DNA from: Acheta domesticus
Taxonomy: Eukaryota; Arthropoda; Insecta; Orthoptera; Gryllidae
Length of the DNA stretch: 64,000 nucleotides
NCBI GenBank assembly: GCA_031308135.1
Contig: JAHLJT010009436.1
Location: forward strand, 139,956,303-140,020,302
Direction: 5' to 3'
Each line of letters begins with the position of its first letter. The stretch's first letter is position 1. A model generated the notes under the pieces. The model saw only the letters and a list, made by a program, of their open reading frames with translations. It made no database searches and was not told the DNA's origin. Positions 47,591 to 58,860 of the stretch are shown here, in pieces. The position numbers and the translations under genes are program-made.

Positions 47591-48145
47591 TCATTCATAA
47601 ACGACTTCTTCCAAAGCAGTCATAGGAATGATTATCTATAATACTTAATAATCTGAAGGGAATATTGTGAAACTGAATGGTTTTCGGTAAAATCAGTTAC
47701 ATTTTGCTAAATCAAAGTTTTTCAGGCATAGAAATAAATAAACAAGCTATAGGGTGTTTCGTGTGTGTAGCGTCCCTTACTGTACAATCGGAGAAAAGGT
47801 TCGATTTGGCTCTATTCTTCGCTGCAGTATGAAGCTGTGAGTGAAAACTGAACATGAAATTAATGCATTATTCTTGCCGTTTATTAAATAAATGTAAACC
47901 TGAAATGTTGCTGCCAGGACACTTATTAGTATTCTCAAAAATAAGAAAGCAATACTTCTCCAAAATGAATATTTTTCAATTGATCTGGCCGAGTCCAGAA
48001 CCTGCGATTTTGAGACAAATAATTTGATGGGGATGCTTGATTCGAACTCCACACACATTTTCAGAAAATACAAACAAATTTCTCCAAATGTTTGCATTAT
48101 TTTTTTTCTCAAATGAAGTGAAAAACGGTTGATAAAATCTCAGGT

Positions 48146-51100
48146 CTTATTTCGTTGCGATTCCTGACTTTCTGTGACTTGGGCAAAACATTTTTATGGC
48201 TCGATGTACATGGGCTCATGGTGGGCACACCGGTGGTATGTTCGAAATTTCATAAAACACTTTTGGGAAAGCTACAGAAAGTTTAAGTCCGAAATGTTGA
48301 TTTGCGATTTCTCGCGTTGTGGGACTTGGGCAAAACTGTTTTATGACTCGATGCACTTGGTCTCATCGTGGGCAAAACGATGGCTTGTTCGAAAGTTGGA
48401 AATAGCTTTGTGGGAGAGCTCCAGGACGTTTAAGTCCAAAATTTTGATTTGCGATTTGCGGCTTTATTTGACTTGGGCAAAACTTTTTAAAGGTTGGGCA
48501 AACCTGGGCAAAACTTGGGCAAAACTTTGGCGTATGTCATTTTAATTTTCGACAAAGTGGGGGTGCTAGTCACTTTAAAGTCCAAAATTTGATTTTCGAT
48601 TTCTGGCGTTGTGTGACTTGGGCAAATCTTTTTTAAGGCTCGATGGACTTGGGCCGATCGTGGGCAAAACGATGACATGTTCGAAATTTTGAAATTTTAG
48701 TTTGGGAGACGTACAGGAGGTTTTAGACCGAAATTTTGATTTGCGATTTGCGGTTTTATTTGACTTGGGCAAAACTTTTTACAAATTGATTTAAAAATGG
48801 GGTAAACTCTTCTACAGGATGGTATGTTCAAAAACTTGAAAATCGCAAGTGGGGGTGTTGGTCGCTTTAAAGTCCAAAATTTGATTTTCGATTTCCGGCG
48901 TTGTGTGACTTGGGCAAAACTTTTTAAAGGTTGGGCAAACCTGGGCAAAACTTGGGCAAAACTTTGGCGTATGTCATTTTAATTTTCGACAAAGTGGGGG
49001 TGCTAGTCACTTTAAAGTCCAAAATTTGATTTTCGATTGCTGGCGTTGTGTGACTAGGGCAAAACTTTTTTAAGGCTCGATGGACTTGGGCCGATCGTGG
49101 GCAAAACGATGACATGTTCGAAATTTTGAATTTTCTGTTTGGGAGACCTATAGGAGGTTTTAGTCCGAAATTTTGATTTGCGATTCCTGACTTTCTGTGA
49201 CTTGGGCAAAACTTGTTTATGGCTCGATGAAGATGGGCTCATGATGGGCAAACCGGTGGTATGTTCAAAATTTCGAAAAACAGTTGTGGGAAAGCTACAG
49301 TGGGTTTAAGTCCCAAATCTTGATTTGCGATTTCTCGCGTTCTGTGACTTGGGCAAAACTTTTTACAAATTGATTTAAAAATGGGGTAAACTCTTCTACA
49401 GGATGGTATGTTCAAAAACTTGAAAATCGCAAGTGGGGGTGTTGGTCGCTTTAAAGTCCAAAATTTGATTTTCGATTTCCGGCGTTGTGTGACTTGGGCA
49501 AAACTTTTTAAAGGTTGGGCAAACCTGGGCAAAACTTGGGCAAAACTTTGGCGTATGTCATTTTAATTTTCGACAAAGTGGGGGTGCTAGTCACTTTAAA
49601 GTCCAAAATTTGATTTTCGATTGCTGGCGTTGTGTGACTAGGGCAAAACTTTTTTAAGGCTCGATGGACTTGGGCCGATCGTGGGCAAAACGATGACATG
49701 TTCGAAATTTTGAATTTTCTGTTTGGGAGACCTATAGGAGGTTTTAGTCCGAAATTTTGATTTGCGATTCCTGACTTTTTGTGACTTGGGCAAAACTTGT
49801 TTATGGCTCGATGAAGATGGGCTCATGATGGGCAAACCGGTAGTATGTTCAAAATTTCGAAAAACAGTTGTGGGAAAGCTACAGTGGGTTTAAGTCCAAA
49901 ATCTTGATTTGCGATTTCTCGCCTTCTGTGACTTGGGCAAAACTTTTTACAAATTGATTTAAAAATGGGGTTAACTCTTCTACAGGATGGTATGTTCAAA
50001 AACTTGAAAATCGCAAGTGGGGGTGTTGGTCGCTTTAAAGTCCAAAATTTGATATTCGATTTCCGGCGTTGTGTGACTTGGGCAAAACTATTTTAAAGGT
50101 TGGGCAAACCTGGGCAAAACTTGGGCAAAACTTTGGCGTATGTCATTTTAATTTTCAACAGAGTGGGGGTGCTAGTCACTTTAAAGTCCAAAACTTGATT
50201 TTCGATTTCCGGCGTTGTGTGACTTGGGCAAAACTTTTTAAAGGTTGGGCAAACCTGGGCAAAACTTGGGCAAAACTTTGGCGTATGTTATTTTAATTTT
50301 CGACAAAGTGGGGGTGCTAGTCACTTTAAAGTCCAAAATTTAATTTTCGATTTCCGGCGTTGTGTGACTTGGGCAAAACTTTTTAAAGGTTGGGCAAACC
50401 TGGGCAAAACTTGGGCAAAACTTTGGCGTATGTCATTTTAATTTTCGACAGAGTGGGGGTGCTGGTCACTTTAAAGTCGAAAACTTGATTTTCGATTTCC
50501 AGCGTTGTGTGACTTGGGCAAAACTTTTTAAAGGTTGGGCAAACCTGGGCAAAACTTGGGCAAAACTTTGGCGTATGTCATTTTAATTTTCGACAGAGTG
50601 GGGGTGCTAGTCACTTTAAAGTCCAAAACTTGATTTTCGATTTCCAGCGTTGTGTGACTTGGGCAAAACTTTTTAAAGGTTGGGCAAACCTGGGCAAAAC
50701 TTGGGCAAAACTTTGGCGTATGTCATTTTAATTTTCGACAAAGTGGGGGTGCTAGTCACTTTAAAGTCCAAAATTTAATTTTCGATTTCCGGCGTTGTGT
50801 GACTTGGGCAAAACTTTTTAAAGGTTGGGCAAACCTGGGCAAAACTTGGGCAAAACTTTGGCGTATGTTATTTTAATTTTCGACAAAGTGGGGGTGCTAG
50901 TCACTTTAAAGTCCAAAATTTGATTTTCGATTGCTGGCGTTGTGTGACTTGGGCAAAACTTTTTTAAGGCTCGATGGACTTGGGCCGATTGTGGGCAAAA
51001 CGATGACATGTTCGAAATTTTGAATTTTCTGTTTGGGAGACCTATAGGAGGTTTTAGTCCGAAATTTTGATTTGCGATTCCTGACTTTCTGTGACTTGGG

Positions 51101-52243
51101 CAAAACTTGTTTATGGCTCGATGAAGATGGGCTCATGATGGGCAAACCGGTGGTATGTTCAAAATTTCGAAAAACAGTTGTGGGAAATCTACAGTAGGTT
51201 TAAGTCCAAAATATTGATTTGCGATTTCTCGCGTTCTGTGACTTGGACAAAACCTTTTACAAATTGATTCGTAAATGTACAAAACTCTTCTACACGATGG
51301 TACCTTCACCCCTTTGAAATTCGGAATTGGGGTGCAAGTCGCTTTAAAGTCCAAAATATGATTTGCTATTTTCGCGATTTTTGGCGTGGTGTGACTTGGG
51401 CAAATCTTATTGAAGGCTCAATGACTTTGAATCAATCGTGAGCGATACCATGGTATGTTCGAAATTTTGAAATTTTTTTTGGGAGAGCTCTAGGAAGTTT
51501 AAGTCCGAAAATTTTATTTGCGATTTCCGACTTTTTGTGAGGTGGGCAAAACTTTTTTATGGCTCGATTTGCTTGGGTTCGTCGTCTGCAAAACTGTGAT
51601 GTGTTCGTAATTTCAAAATTGCCTTGTGGGGGAGCTTCAGGAGTGTTAAGTCCGAAATTTTGATTTGCAATTTACGACTTTGTTTGACTTGGGCAAAACT
51701 TTTTACAAATTGATTCAAAAATGGGCAAAACTCTTCTACACGATGGTTTGTTCAAAACTTTGAAATTCGCAAGAGGGGGTGCTAGTCACTTTAAAGTCGA
51801 AAATTTGATTTGCGATTTTCGCTATTTCCGGCGTTGTGTGGTTTGGGCAAAACTGTTTTATGACTCGATGTACTTGGTCTCATCGTGGGCAAACTGATGG
51901 CATGTTCGAAAGTTGGAAATAGCTTTGTGGGAGTGCTCCAGGACGTTTAAGTCCGAAATTTTGATTTGCGATTTGCGGCTTTATTTGACTTGGGCAAAAC
52001 TTTTTAAAGGTTGGGCAAACTTGGGCAAAACTTGGGCAAAACTTTGGCGTGTGTCATTTTAATTTTCGACAAAGTGGGGGTGCTAGTCACTTTAAAGTCC
52101 AAAATTTGATTTTCGATTTCTGGCGTTGTGTGACTTGGGCAAAACTTTTTATTGGTTGGGCAAACTTGGGCAAAACTTGGGCAAAACTTTGGCGTATGCC
52201 ATTTGAATTTTCGACAAAGTGGGGGTGCCAACTTCACGCACCT
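48146..52243 (-). repeat. Right inverted arm of the foldback element
   Basis: About 28 monomers in the orientation opposite to the left arm. Seven successive monomer starts from 50065 to 50936 are spaced 146, 145, 145, 145, 145 and 145 bp. A 584-bp higher-order unit repeats at 49037 and 49621. The outer 1.3 kb parallels the left arm block for block. The extra length of this arm is explained by added 145-bp and 584-bp units. Confidence 0.85.
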
Positions 52244-52252
52244 CTATGAATA
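52244..52252. repeat. Foldback target-site duplication, right copy
   Basis: CTATGAATA, identical to 39816-39824, directly after the terminus CTTCACGCACCT. Confidence 0.85.
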
Positions 52253-54029
52253 GTCTAAGAAGTATAGTCTAAAGAACTTCATATTTCTCCTAGAGTCAGA
52301 ATGACATTGTTTATGAATTTCACACCATTTTCACGTTCCTCGCTCTGCTTCGCAAAATTAATGTTTTACGCCAAAAAAAGCTTAAACATGTTCCTGTCTC
52401 ATCTAGCGCAAGCAACCCCAATTTCGCAGTCGGGCGGGGACGCAGTAAAGCAGGAGACGCAACTTCTGCACGGCGTACTGTCGGGCGGGGGAGGGGAGGG
52501 GGCGAGCAAGCTGGCACATGTCGGAGCAGTCACGAGCGGCAACGCGAGCGGAATGGGTCAAGGCGAGGAGGGGGAGGTTTACGGGGCACGGAAGGGAGGG
52601 GAGAGAGGCAAGGAGAAGTGTAGGAGGAGGCGTGCATTTGGTGACATTGAAAGAGACTCAGGGGCGGTGGCGAGAGCAGATGCGGGAACGAAAGCGTTTA
52701 AGGAGAAATGCCAGATGGGGGTTGAGGGGAGATTGGCGGGGCGATTCGCGGGGATAGAAAACGAAAAAGCAGGGTGCTCAGAAAACGTGGCGGGGGCGGA
52801 CCTAGCTGGGATTGATTGATTACTAGTGATTCCGGGCGCGTCACCTGCTAGGGTCATTGGTCCCGAAGGTGTAGTGCATGATTTGTGCTCGGGAGGTGGT
52901 GGTGATCTTGCCCAGCTGGATGGCGAGATCCGGCACCGACCTACCGTCGGCTAGCGGGGTTTTCCCCAAGCAGGTATCTCACCAGCGGGGCACCGTCCCA
53001 GCCGGAACAAGTTCTAAGCTCCCGACCGGTCTCCCGGCATGTGTGGTAGTGTGGTGCATGTAAGTGTAAATGTGGTTGAGGAGAAGGATAGGACAAGGGA
53101 GGGAACAATGGGAAGGAAAGATCGCGCGCGGTCCGTGGCCCGTTTGTTAGAGATCGGCTGCGGCATTCGCTTGGCGTTAATCGGAGACACCTAGCTGGGG
53201 ATGGGCAGGAGTGGGGTTGAGGCGAAGGAAAGGGCAGGGGCCGAAGAACGTAAAACTATTCCAGGGCAGCGATAGAGGGAGAGAGGGAGAGGTAAATAGG
53301 GAGAAGAAGACGCAGAGCAAGGCGCAGTTGAGCGGAGAAAGTGGGTTCGAAGGGAGTGGGGGCTTTGTGAGGAGTGCAGAAGGCACAGGATGTGGGAGCG
53401 GGGCCGCAAGTGCGCTGCCGTCATTCTGTCTAAAAGGGCTCCTGTTTTACGAGTCGGCGGCGGCGACGGTGGCGGCTGGAACTACCGGCGAAAGCGCCAG
53501 TGCGGGCCAGAGGCGCTGGGAGTAGCCAGGTGCTGCAGCACCAGTTCTGGGCAGCGCAAGAGCCTGAATGGTGGTCTGCCGAGTGTTGCAGCTGTTCGTT
53601 ACGACGTTTTTTATTCATGAGACCCAAAAATCTTCATATATCCTCGATTCTGTTCAACAATAGCTTTTATTCGTATTTGACGGAAAAGTTTTGATTTACA
53701 TTTTTAGACGTAGATTATTCGCCATGTTAGTGGTTAATTAATACAGAGAGAGTTATGACAAAATGCACTTATTACATTTTTGAATGGTTCCATTTAATTC
53801 TCCACGTATTTACATGTTTTTGTGCATTTCATCGTATCTTTGAGCACTAAATGATTACTCAGATTCTTGCTATTCACCAAAATTCTTTATACTTGTTTGA
53901 TACCCCTTTATCGCATGTACTTCTCAGTGTTTGCAACATTTCTTTTCATGCTTTCACGTCACAAAAGAATAAAACCGTACGTGATATTTTTGCGTGAGCC
54001 AAACTTTTCAACTCTGCTTCAATTTCTGA
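52253..54029. other. GC-rich, purine-biased region then AT-rich; no gene identified
   Basis: About 52430-53580 is GC-rich with G/A-rich runs on the + strand (GGGGGAGGGGAGGGGGCGAG, GAGGGAGAGAGGGAGAGG). Open frames of up to 172 codons cover it, but the products are Gly/Arg/Glu low-complexity and no domain is seen. From 53600 it is AT-rich without features. Confidence 0.4.
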
Positions 54030-54830
54030 ATTCGCAACACGAACATCCTGCGAATACCGATACTTCTGCTACCATCGGCGCCACCCCAATCACACACCCA
54101 ACTCGCTACCGCAAAACCCATTCGCCCAAACCTCCAAGACACATTCACTCACACCGCCACACGTTCATCCACCTACACTGGTAGAGGACCACCCACATCA
54201 CCATTCGACCCTTCCGCTCACACAGCCATAGAGCCCCACCACCCACACTGCCACACGACCCATACACCCACTCACCACCCGTCCCATCCAACCACACATC
54301 CACATAACCCATCCACTCACACCGCCACACGACTCATCCAACCACAGAACTACATCACCCATCCTCCACAACAACACACGTTCTATCCACCCACACCGCC
54401 ATACGACCCATCCTCCCACACAGCCACATGACCCATCCACCCACATCACCGGATGACCCTTCGACCTAAACCGCCATACGACCCATCCACCCATAGAGCC
54501 ACATGACCCATCCACCCACAGCGCCACAGGATCCATCCACCCACATCGCCATATGACCCGCACACTCACACCGCCATACGACACCCCCACCCACACCGCC
54601 ACACGTCACATCCACTCTCACCGCCACACGGTCCATCCACCTACACCAATAGGCGACCACCCACACCGCCATTCGACCCCTCCGCCCAGATAGCCACAGG
54701 ACCCAACCACCCACACTGCCACACAATCCATCCACCCAACCGACCCGTCGACCCCCCGCCTGGCGACCCTCCAATCCACCCACCCACATCAGACCCACAT
54801 CACACCCACCCACGTTGCCACCACCGTCGC
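54030..54830. repeat. Degenerate C-rich minisatellite (CCATCCACCCACACCGCCA)
   Basis: Irregular units of roughly 25-35 bp built from CGACCCATCCACCCACA and CCGCCA blocks. Long - strand frames rich in Trp, Gly and Val come from the repeat and are not believed. Confidence 0.8.
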
Positions 54831-54944
54831 TTTCCTTTCGCCCTGTTGCCTCCGGCGCCACCGCTTATTCTTGGCGCGGCGCGGCGTCGATCGAAATGCG
54901 AGTTACGGGCGAGGGCGGCTTGATTGGCGCGCTCGTAATGGGCG

Positions 54945-55245
54945 CGGCACGTGCGGCGGCGGCGGTGGCGGCGGCGACGGCGGTGGTGGCGGTGGCGGAG
55001 GCGAAGGCGGAGGTGGCAGAGGCGGAGGCAGCGGTGGCGACGGCGGCTGTGGCGGAGGCGAAGGTGGAGGCGGAGGCGAAGGCGAAGGCGAAGGCGGAGG
55101 CGGAGGCGCGGCGGCGGAGGCGGAGGCGGCGGCGGCGGAGGCGGAGGCAGCGGCGGCGGAGGCGGAGGCAGGGTGGCGGAGGCGGAGGTGGCGGAGGTGG
55201 AGGCGGTGGCGGAGGCGGCGGCGGCGGCGGCGGAGGCTGCTGCGT
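54945..55245. repeat. (GGC/GGA)n triplet and hexamer repeat
   Basis: About 300 bp of GGCGGAGGC-type purine- and G-rich repeats on the + strand, open in several frames on both strands. It has G-quadruplex-forming potential. Confidence 0.9.
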
Positions 55246-56219
55246 GATCAGAAGTCCATGCCCCTCCCGCGAAGAGGACCAAGATCGGGGCGAATGTTTG
55301 CGTTGCGGGTTTGTGGAGCGTGGTCGAATTACTGTGCAGGTTGGGTGTGGGCAGTTTGTTTCCTATTGCTGGAAACGAGTCGCACGTTTGTGATTAAGTC
55401 TTTACTTATTTGTAGGTATTTAATCACTCGTTTTTCTATAAAAATATCCATGTATCTCAGTGATCACATTCTTTATCCACCAATGTCTCGAGATTTTATT
55501 TGACAGTTGAAATAATTTAATATCCGCGAACATCAAATAAAGGCAATAGATTTATCAGTAACAGTCTTATTGAGTATTTGGTTGAAAATAGCTATTTTTT
55601 CACTGATGCAAATCACTTCAAAAATTGTAAAATTGCCATTTACATACTATTGGATTTTGTCGGGTAATGTGCAACGTCATTTATTAAACTATCAATTAAA
55701 CATCATTCTTGCGATATGGTGAATTGTTTTTATCCCTCCCCACCGGGCGCAAGATGAATGTTTAATGTGCAGTCATACCACCGACGTAGTTTTAATTCAA
55801 GCCTTCCTAAGGGCGTGTAATTCGTATTCCTAACCTATTGAGGCATCACAATTGAGCCATCATCAAAATGAAGAAATAATTGAACCACTCGCATATTTTC
55901 CCATTCTGTGCCAAAAGCAAGTTGTGAAAAGCCCATTTTCACCAAGTCATGGATGTTGTCCATTCATAGTTGGAACGAGAATCCATAACCAAACCTCCAT
56001 GTATATAATCATTCGTATCAATAATTAATTCTTAATTGATGTGGCATAAAGTATTTGAAAGGCTGCAATTTCGTTTAGAATGAAAAACATTACTTCGAAA
56101 AATCTGAATGAAATGAACCAATTAACACATGACAATAGAAACGCCAATAAACTAATTGTTTTCTCTTTCGCGCTGTGTGCTTCCCACCTGCCAGCTTGAA
56201 CAATACAATTCTACCTTCC
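55246..56219. other. AT-rich intergenic sequence
   Basis: No frame, RNA gene or repeat that I can support. Confidence 0.4.
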
Positions 56220-56619
56220 GAAGCCGCGAAATCAGAGGGAGCTTCCGAATGCAAAGAATCCCTGCGGCGCGGCGCGGCACCCCGCCCTGGCTCCCCCACA
56301 CGGCGGGGGGGGGAGGGGGGCCCGGTGGCGCGTGATGGGTGTTTGATGTGCGGTAATTACTCCCCCCTCAATCTCAAGCTCGCAGGTCGGGGGTTTGTTT
56401 GAAGGGACACCGAGAGTGGAGAGGATGTCGAGAGCGCCGGGGCTGGGGCGCTGGGGACAGGCGGGTCAGGAGGGGACAGGCGCGGTGCTTGAGGCGGCGG
56501 GGCCCGTGAGTGCGTTAGGGTGAGAATGGCGGCGACGCTCAAGAAGCCGGGAAGAGAGTGGGAACGAGGAAGTGAAGAAGAATATCGAATGAAGAGGAAA
56601 GGGGAGAAAGTCAATTGTG
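56220..56619. other. GC-rich, purine-biased segment
   Basis: CpG-rich around 56265-56330 with a G-run, then G/A-rich to 56615. No gene signals are seen. Confidence 0.4.
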
Positions 56620-56925
56620 GAGACCGGCTCAGTGTAGCTCAGAATCTGCGTTCCGTTGTCTCTGCAGCGACTCTGACCGGGAAGCTCTAGGGTTCGATTC
56701 CTGATGGCGGATTTTACGCACGAGCTACATAGTTGGGTCGAAGTCAGCCGCTGTCTAGAGGAGAATTATAGCGGCTCGCTCCTCTCTTCGTTAGTTTCCT
56801 GTGGTTTCTCTGTTCTATACCAGGCGAATGCCGGAGTGGTACCATAACAAAAGGGCCACGGACGCGCCCAATCTTTCCTTCCTCTTCCTTGTCCTGTCCT
56901 CTCCCCTTATTTACAAACATTTACA
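56620..56925 (+). mobile_element. tRNA-derived SINE, plus strand
   Basis: An A-box-like TGTAGCTCAGAATCTGCG near 56634 and a perfect B box GGTTCGATTCC at 56691 lie at tRNA spacing. A body follows containing AGGCGAATGCCGGAGTGGTA and AAAGGGCCACGGACGCG, resembling a body sequence I associate with insect tRNA SINEs. The cloverleaf is degenerate. The 3' boundary is approximate. Confidence 0.6.
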
Positions 56926-57920
56926 CCCAGGGATTGTCACGGCTTGGGGCGGTGTCTCGCTGGTGGGAGATACCTGGAAGGGGAAATTTCCCGCCAGCAA
57001 ACGTGTTAAGTTCTCATCAGTAAGAGGAACATCGCCACCTGCAGCGATAAAACATTCTCTATTCCAACGGGACCAAAAGCCACAACAGTTGACTCGCCCG
57101 GAAACATCAATCAATCGTGGTGAGGAGAATTAAGAGTGAAGTAAGTGGAATAAGGTACATTTTATGCGAGAAGAGGTGGCAAAGGCGTAAAAGGGGATAA
57201 TCGATTCAGAAAAGAACATATAATTCGTTCTGGCGGTAACTGGAGATACAAGAAAACAGGGATACGAGTAATGTGATGTTCGCGAAAACAGCAAAACGTC
57301 GATCCATAGTTTTCCGAAAGCTTTGATTAGAATAACGTTGATGAGTTTATGACTATGAAAAAAGTTGATAAGAATAAGTTATAATTTATTCTTTCATTAA
57401 TAATATTTTGTATTATTTCATTAATAATTATTTATGACACAACAGGGCAATAAGAAGGAAAGAAGAATATAACACGAGAAATATTTGGTGAGAGATAGCT
57501 CTGGTAGCGTCTGCAAACACGAGATAAGACACGAGATGCAGACACAAGAAGCTGCTCCGCAGCTTCTCAAAACAATCCTCCACTCCTATTGTTCATATTA
57601 TATTACGAGCACAATACAGGAAATAAGATGTGTAAGTCTTCATTCCAAAACACAATACACTTTCCAAGTTCGCCCTCTGGAAATAACAATAAGCTCAGAC
57701 CACATAAAACATTCGTCTTCCAGCAAGAACAAGTTATACAAGAAAAGGGTGCTTCACATAATCGGCGTTCGGTTAGTAACGATTTACTGCTCGTGCAGCT
57801 GATGCGCTCGACGTATGTTCTCTTCCTTTTTGATGCGTCCAAAAGGCGGACACGCGGTAGGTAGGGCGACCATCAAATGTTCGTAGCTCGGCAAATAGCA
57901 AGCAACCACCCACTCGCGAT
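56926..57920. other. Intergenic sequence with a small hairpin
   Basis: A 9-bp stem with a 3-base loop lies at 57547-57567 (AGAAGCTGC, loop, GCAGCTTCT). Otherwise I see no supported feature. Confidence 0.4.
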
Positions 57921-57949
57921 TCGGGGAGTAGTTGTTCGCTACTCCCCGA
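57921..57949. other. 11-bp perfect hairpin next to a purine tract
   Basis: TCGGGGAGTAG, a 7-base loop, CTACTCCCCGA. It lies 13 bases before the start of the GAAA repeat and may be a slippage or replication-pause structure, or a transposon end. Confidence 0.55.
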
Positions 57950-57962
57950 TTACAAAATATGT

Positions 57963-58290
57963 GTGATAGCGAAAGAAGAAAAGAAAAGAAGGAAAAGAAA
58001 GAAGGGAAGAAGGAAGGAAATAAAGGAGGAAAGAAAAAAGGAAAGAAAGGAAGAAGGAAATAAGGAAAGGAAGGAAGAAGGAAAGAAAGAGAAGGAAAGA
58101 AAGAAAGAAGGAAAGAAAGAGAGAAGAAAAGGAAGAGAAGGAAAGAAAGAAAGAAGGAAAGAAAGAAGGAAAGAAAGAACGAAGGAAAGAAAGAAGGAAA
58201 GAAAGAAGGAAAGAAAGAAAGAAAGAAGGAAAGAAAGAAAGAAGGAAAGAAAGAAAGAAGGAAAGAAAGAAAGAAGGAAAGAACGGAAAG
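57963..58290. repeat. (GAAA/GAAG)n polypurine tract
   Basis: About 325 bp almost entirely purine on the + strand, becoming regular GAAAGAAAGAAG toward the right. The Lys/Glu/Arg frame through it is a by-product. Confidence 0.95.
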
Positions 58291-58369
58291 TGAAAAATTA
58301 TTGATACGCTTGGGAAAACATGATACAAGCCCTCAGCTGCCCCTCGAAGGGCGAATGTGTCAAGCGTCG

Positions 58370-58860
58370 CGTGTTACGGGGGCGGCGAGCGCGGTGGTTT
58401 GCAGGACGTGTTTTTCCGCCCGAGGCGCTTGCGGTGGCGGCGGCGCGACGCGGCAGGTAGAGGCGGGCGAGGCGCAGCTGCTCGCTGGCGGGAGCCCCTC
58501 CCCCCGCCTCGTCTCCCGCGCTTTCAGAGGGCGCCCCCCGCAGCCCGCCCCCGCGCTTTGTGCGCGAGCGGGACGGGGCGGGGCAGGGCAGGGCGGGTCG
58601 GGAAAGCCCCCACCCCTCGCGCACGCGCTGAAAAAGTCATTAAAGTCGCGGCGCGGTGGCAGCGAGCGGCAGCGGCGCGGGCACGCGCGGGGGGGGGGGA
58701 GGGAGAGCGAGGCGGGGCAGGGACGTGGCGAAGGGCGGGGAGGAGAGCGAAGCGACGTTGGAAAGGCGGGGCCGCCCTTTCCGCCCCGCAGACGCTGGTC
58801 GTGTTCCTCCCGGCTGACACGTCCGCGGAAGAACGAGGGCTGCAGCGGCGCGGATAGGCA
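58370..58860. other. CpG-rich island, no gene identified
   Basis: Very GC-rich, with a G-run at about 58690-58700 and overlapping low-complexity frames on both strands. It may be a promoter island. No TATA, splice donor or conserved peptide could be assigned. Confidence 0.4.

Larger units (their letters stand above)
42696..48145. other. Central region of the foldback element
   Basis: About 5.4 kb, AT-rich and not repeated between the arms. It holds a palindromic TA-flanked element, a GACG-type simple repeat, a tRNA-like sequence, a (TA)n tract, a piggyBac-like coding remnant and about 300-bp imperfect tandem repeats. These look like older insertions captured in or added to the element. No MULE-type transposase is recognisable. 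Confidence 0.7.
39825..52243. mobile_element. Giant foldback-type transposon, 12.4 kb
   Basis: Both ends begin AGGTGCGTGAAGTTGGCACC and face each other. In the first 200 bp I find only two mismatches between ends. A perfect 9-bp duplication (CTATGAATA) flanks the unit. Each end continues into a long array of related monomers rich in TTTTGCCCAAGT, in opposite orientation in the two arms. The 5.4 kb centre has no transposase, so the element is non-autonomous. Nine-base duplications and tandem-repeat arms are known from Drosophila FB elements and MULEs. That assignment is by structure only. Confidence 0.85.

Noticed and set aside
39825..52243. Many similar 60-110 codon open frames in both foldback arms
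   Set aside because: They repeat with the monomer period, occur in several frames, carry no start context or domain, and differ only as the satellite differs. They are by-products of the repeat.
39825..52243. Foldback arms as a CRISPR-like or centromeric array
   Set aside because: There are no short identical repeats with unique spacers, the host is eukaryotic, and the arms are inverted around a core with a target duplication. A plain satellite would not show that.
52800..53060. Possible snRNA-like segment (GATCTTGCCCAGCTGG, GCAGGTATCTCACC)
   Set aside because: I compared the order of blocks with what I know of U1 and U2 and found no consistent match, so no RNA call is made.
54198..55503. 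Trp/Gly-rich and Gly/Ala-rich frames over the minisatellite and GGC tract
   Set aside because: Sequence is purely repeat-encoded, open in multiple frames, with no domain.
57939..58328. Lys/Glu-rich and Ser/Phe-rich frames over the GAAA tract
   Set aside because: They are microsatellite translation products.
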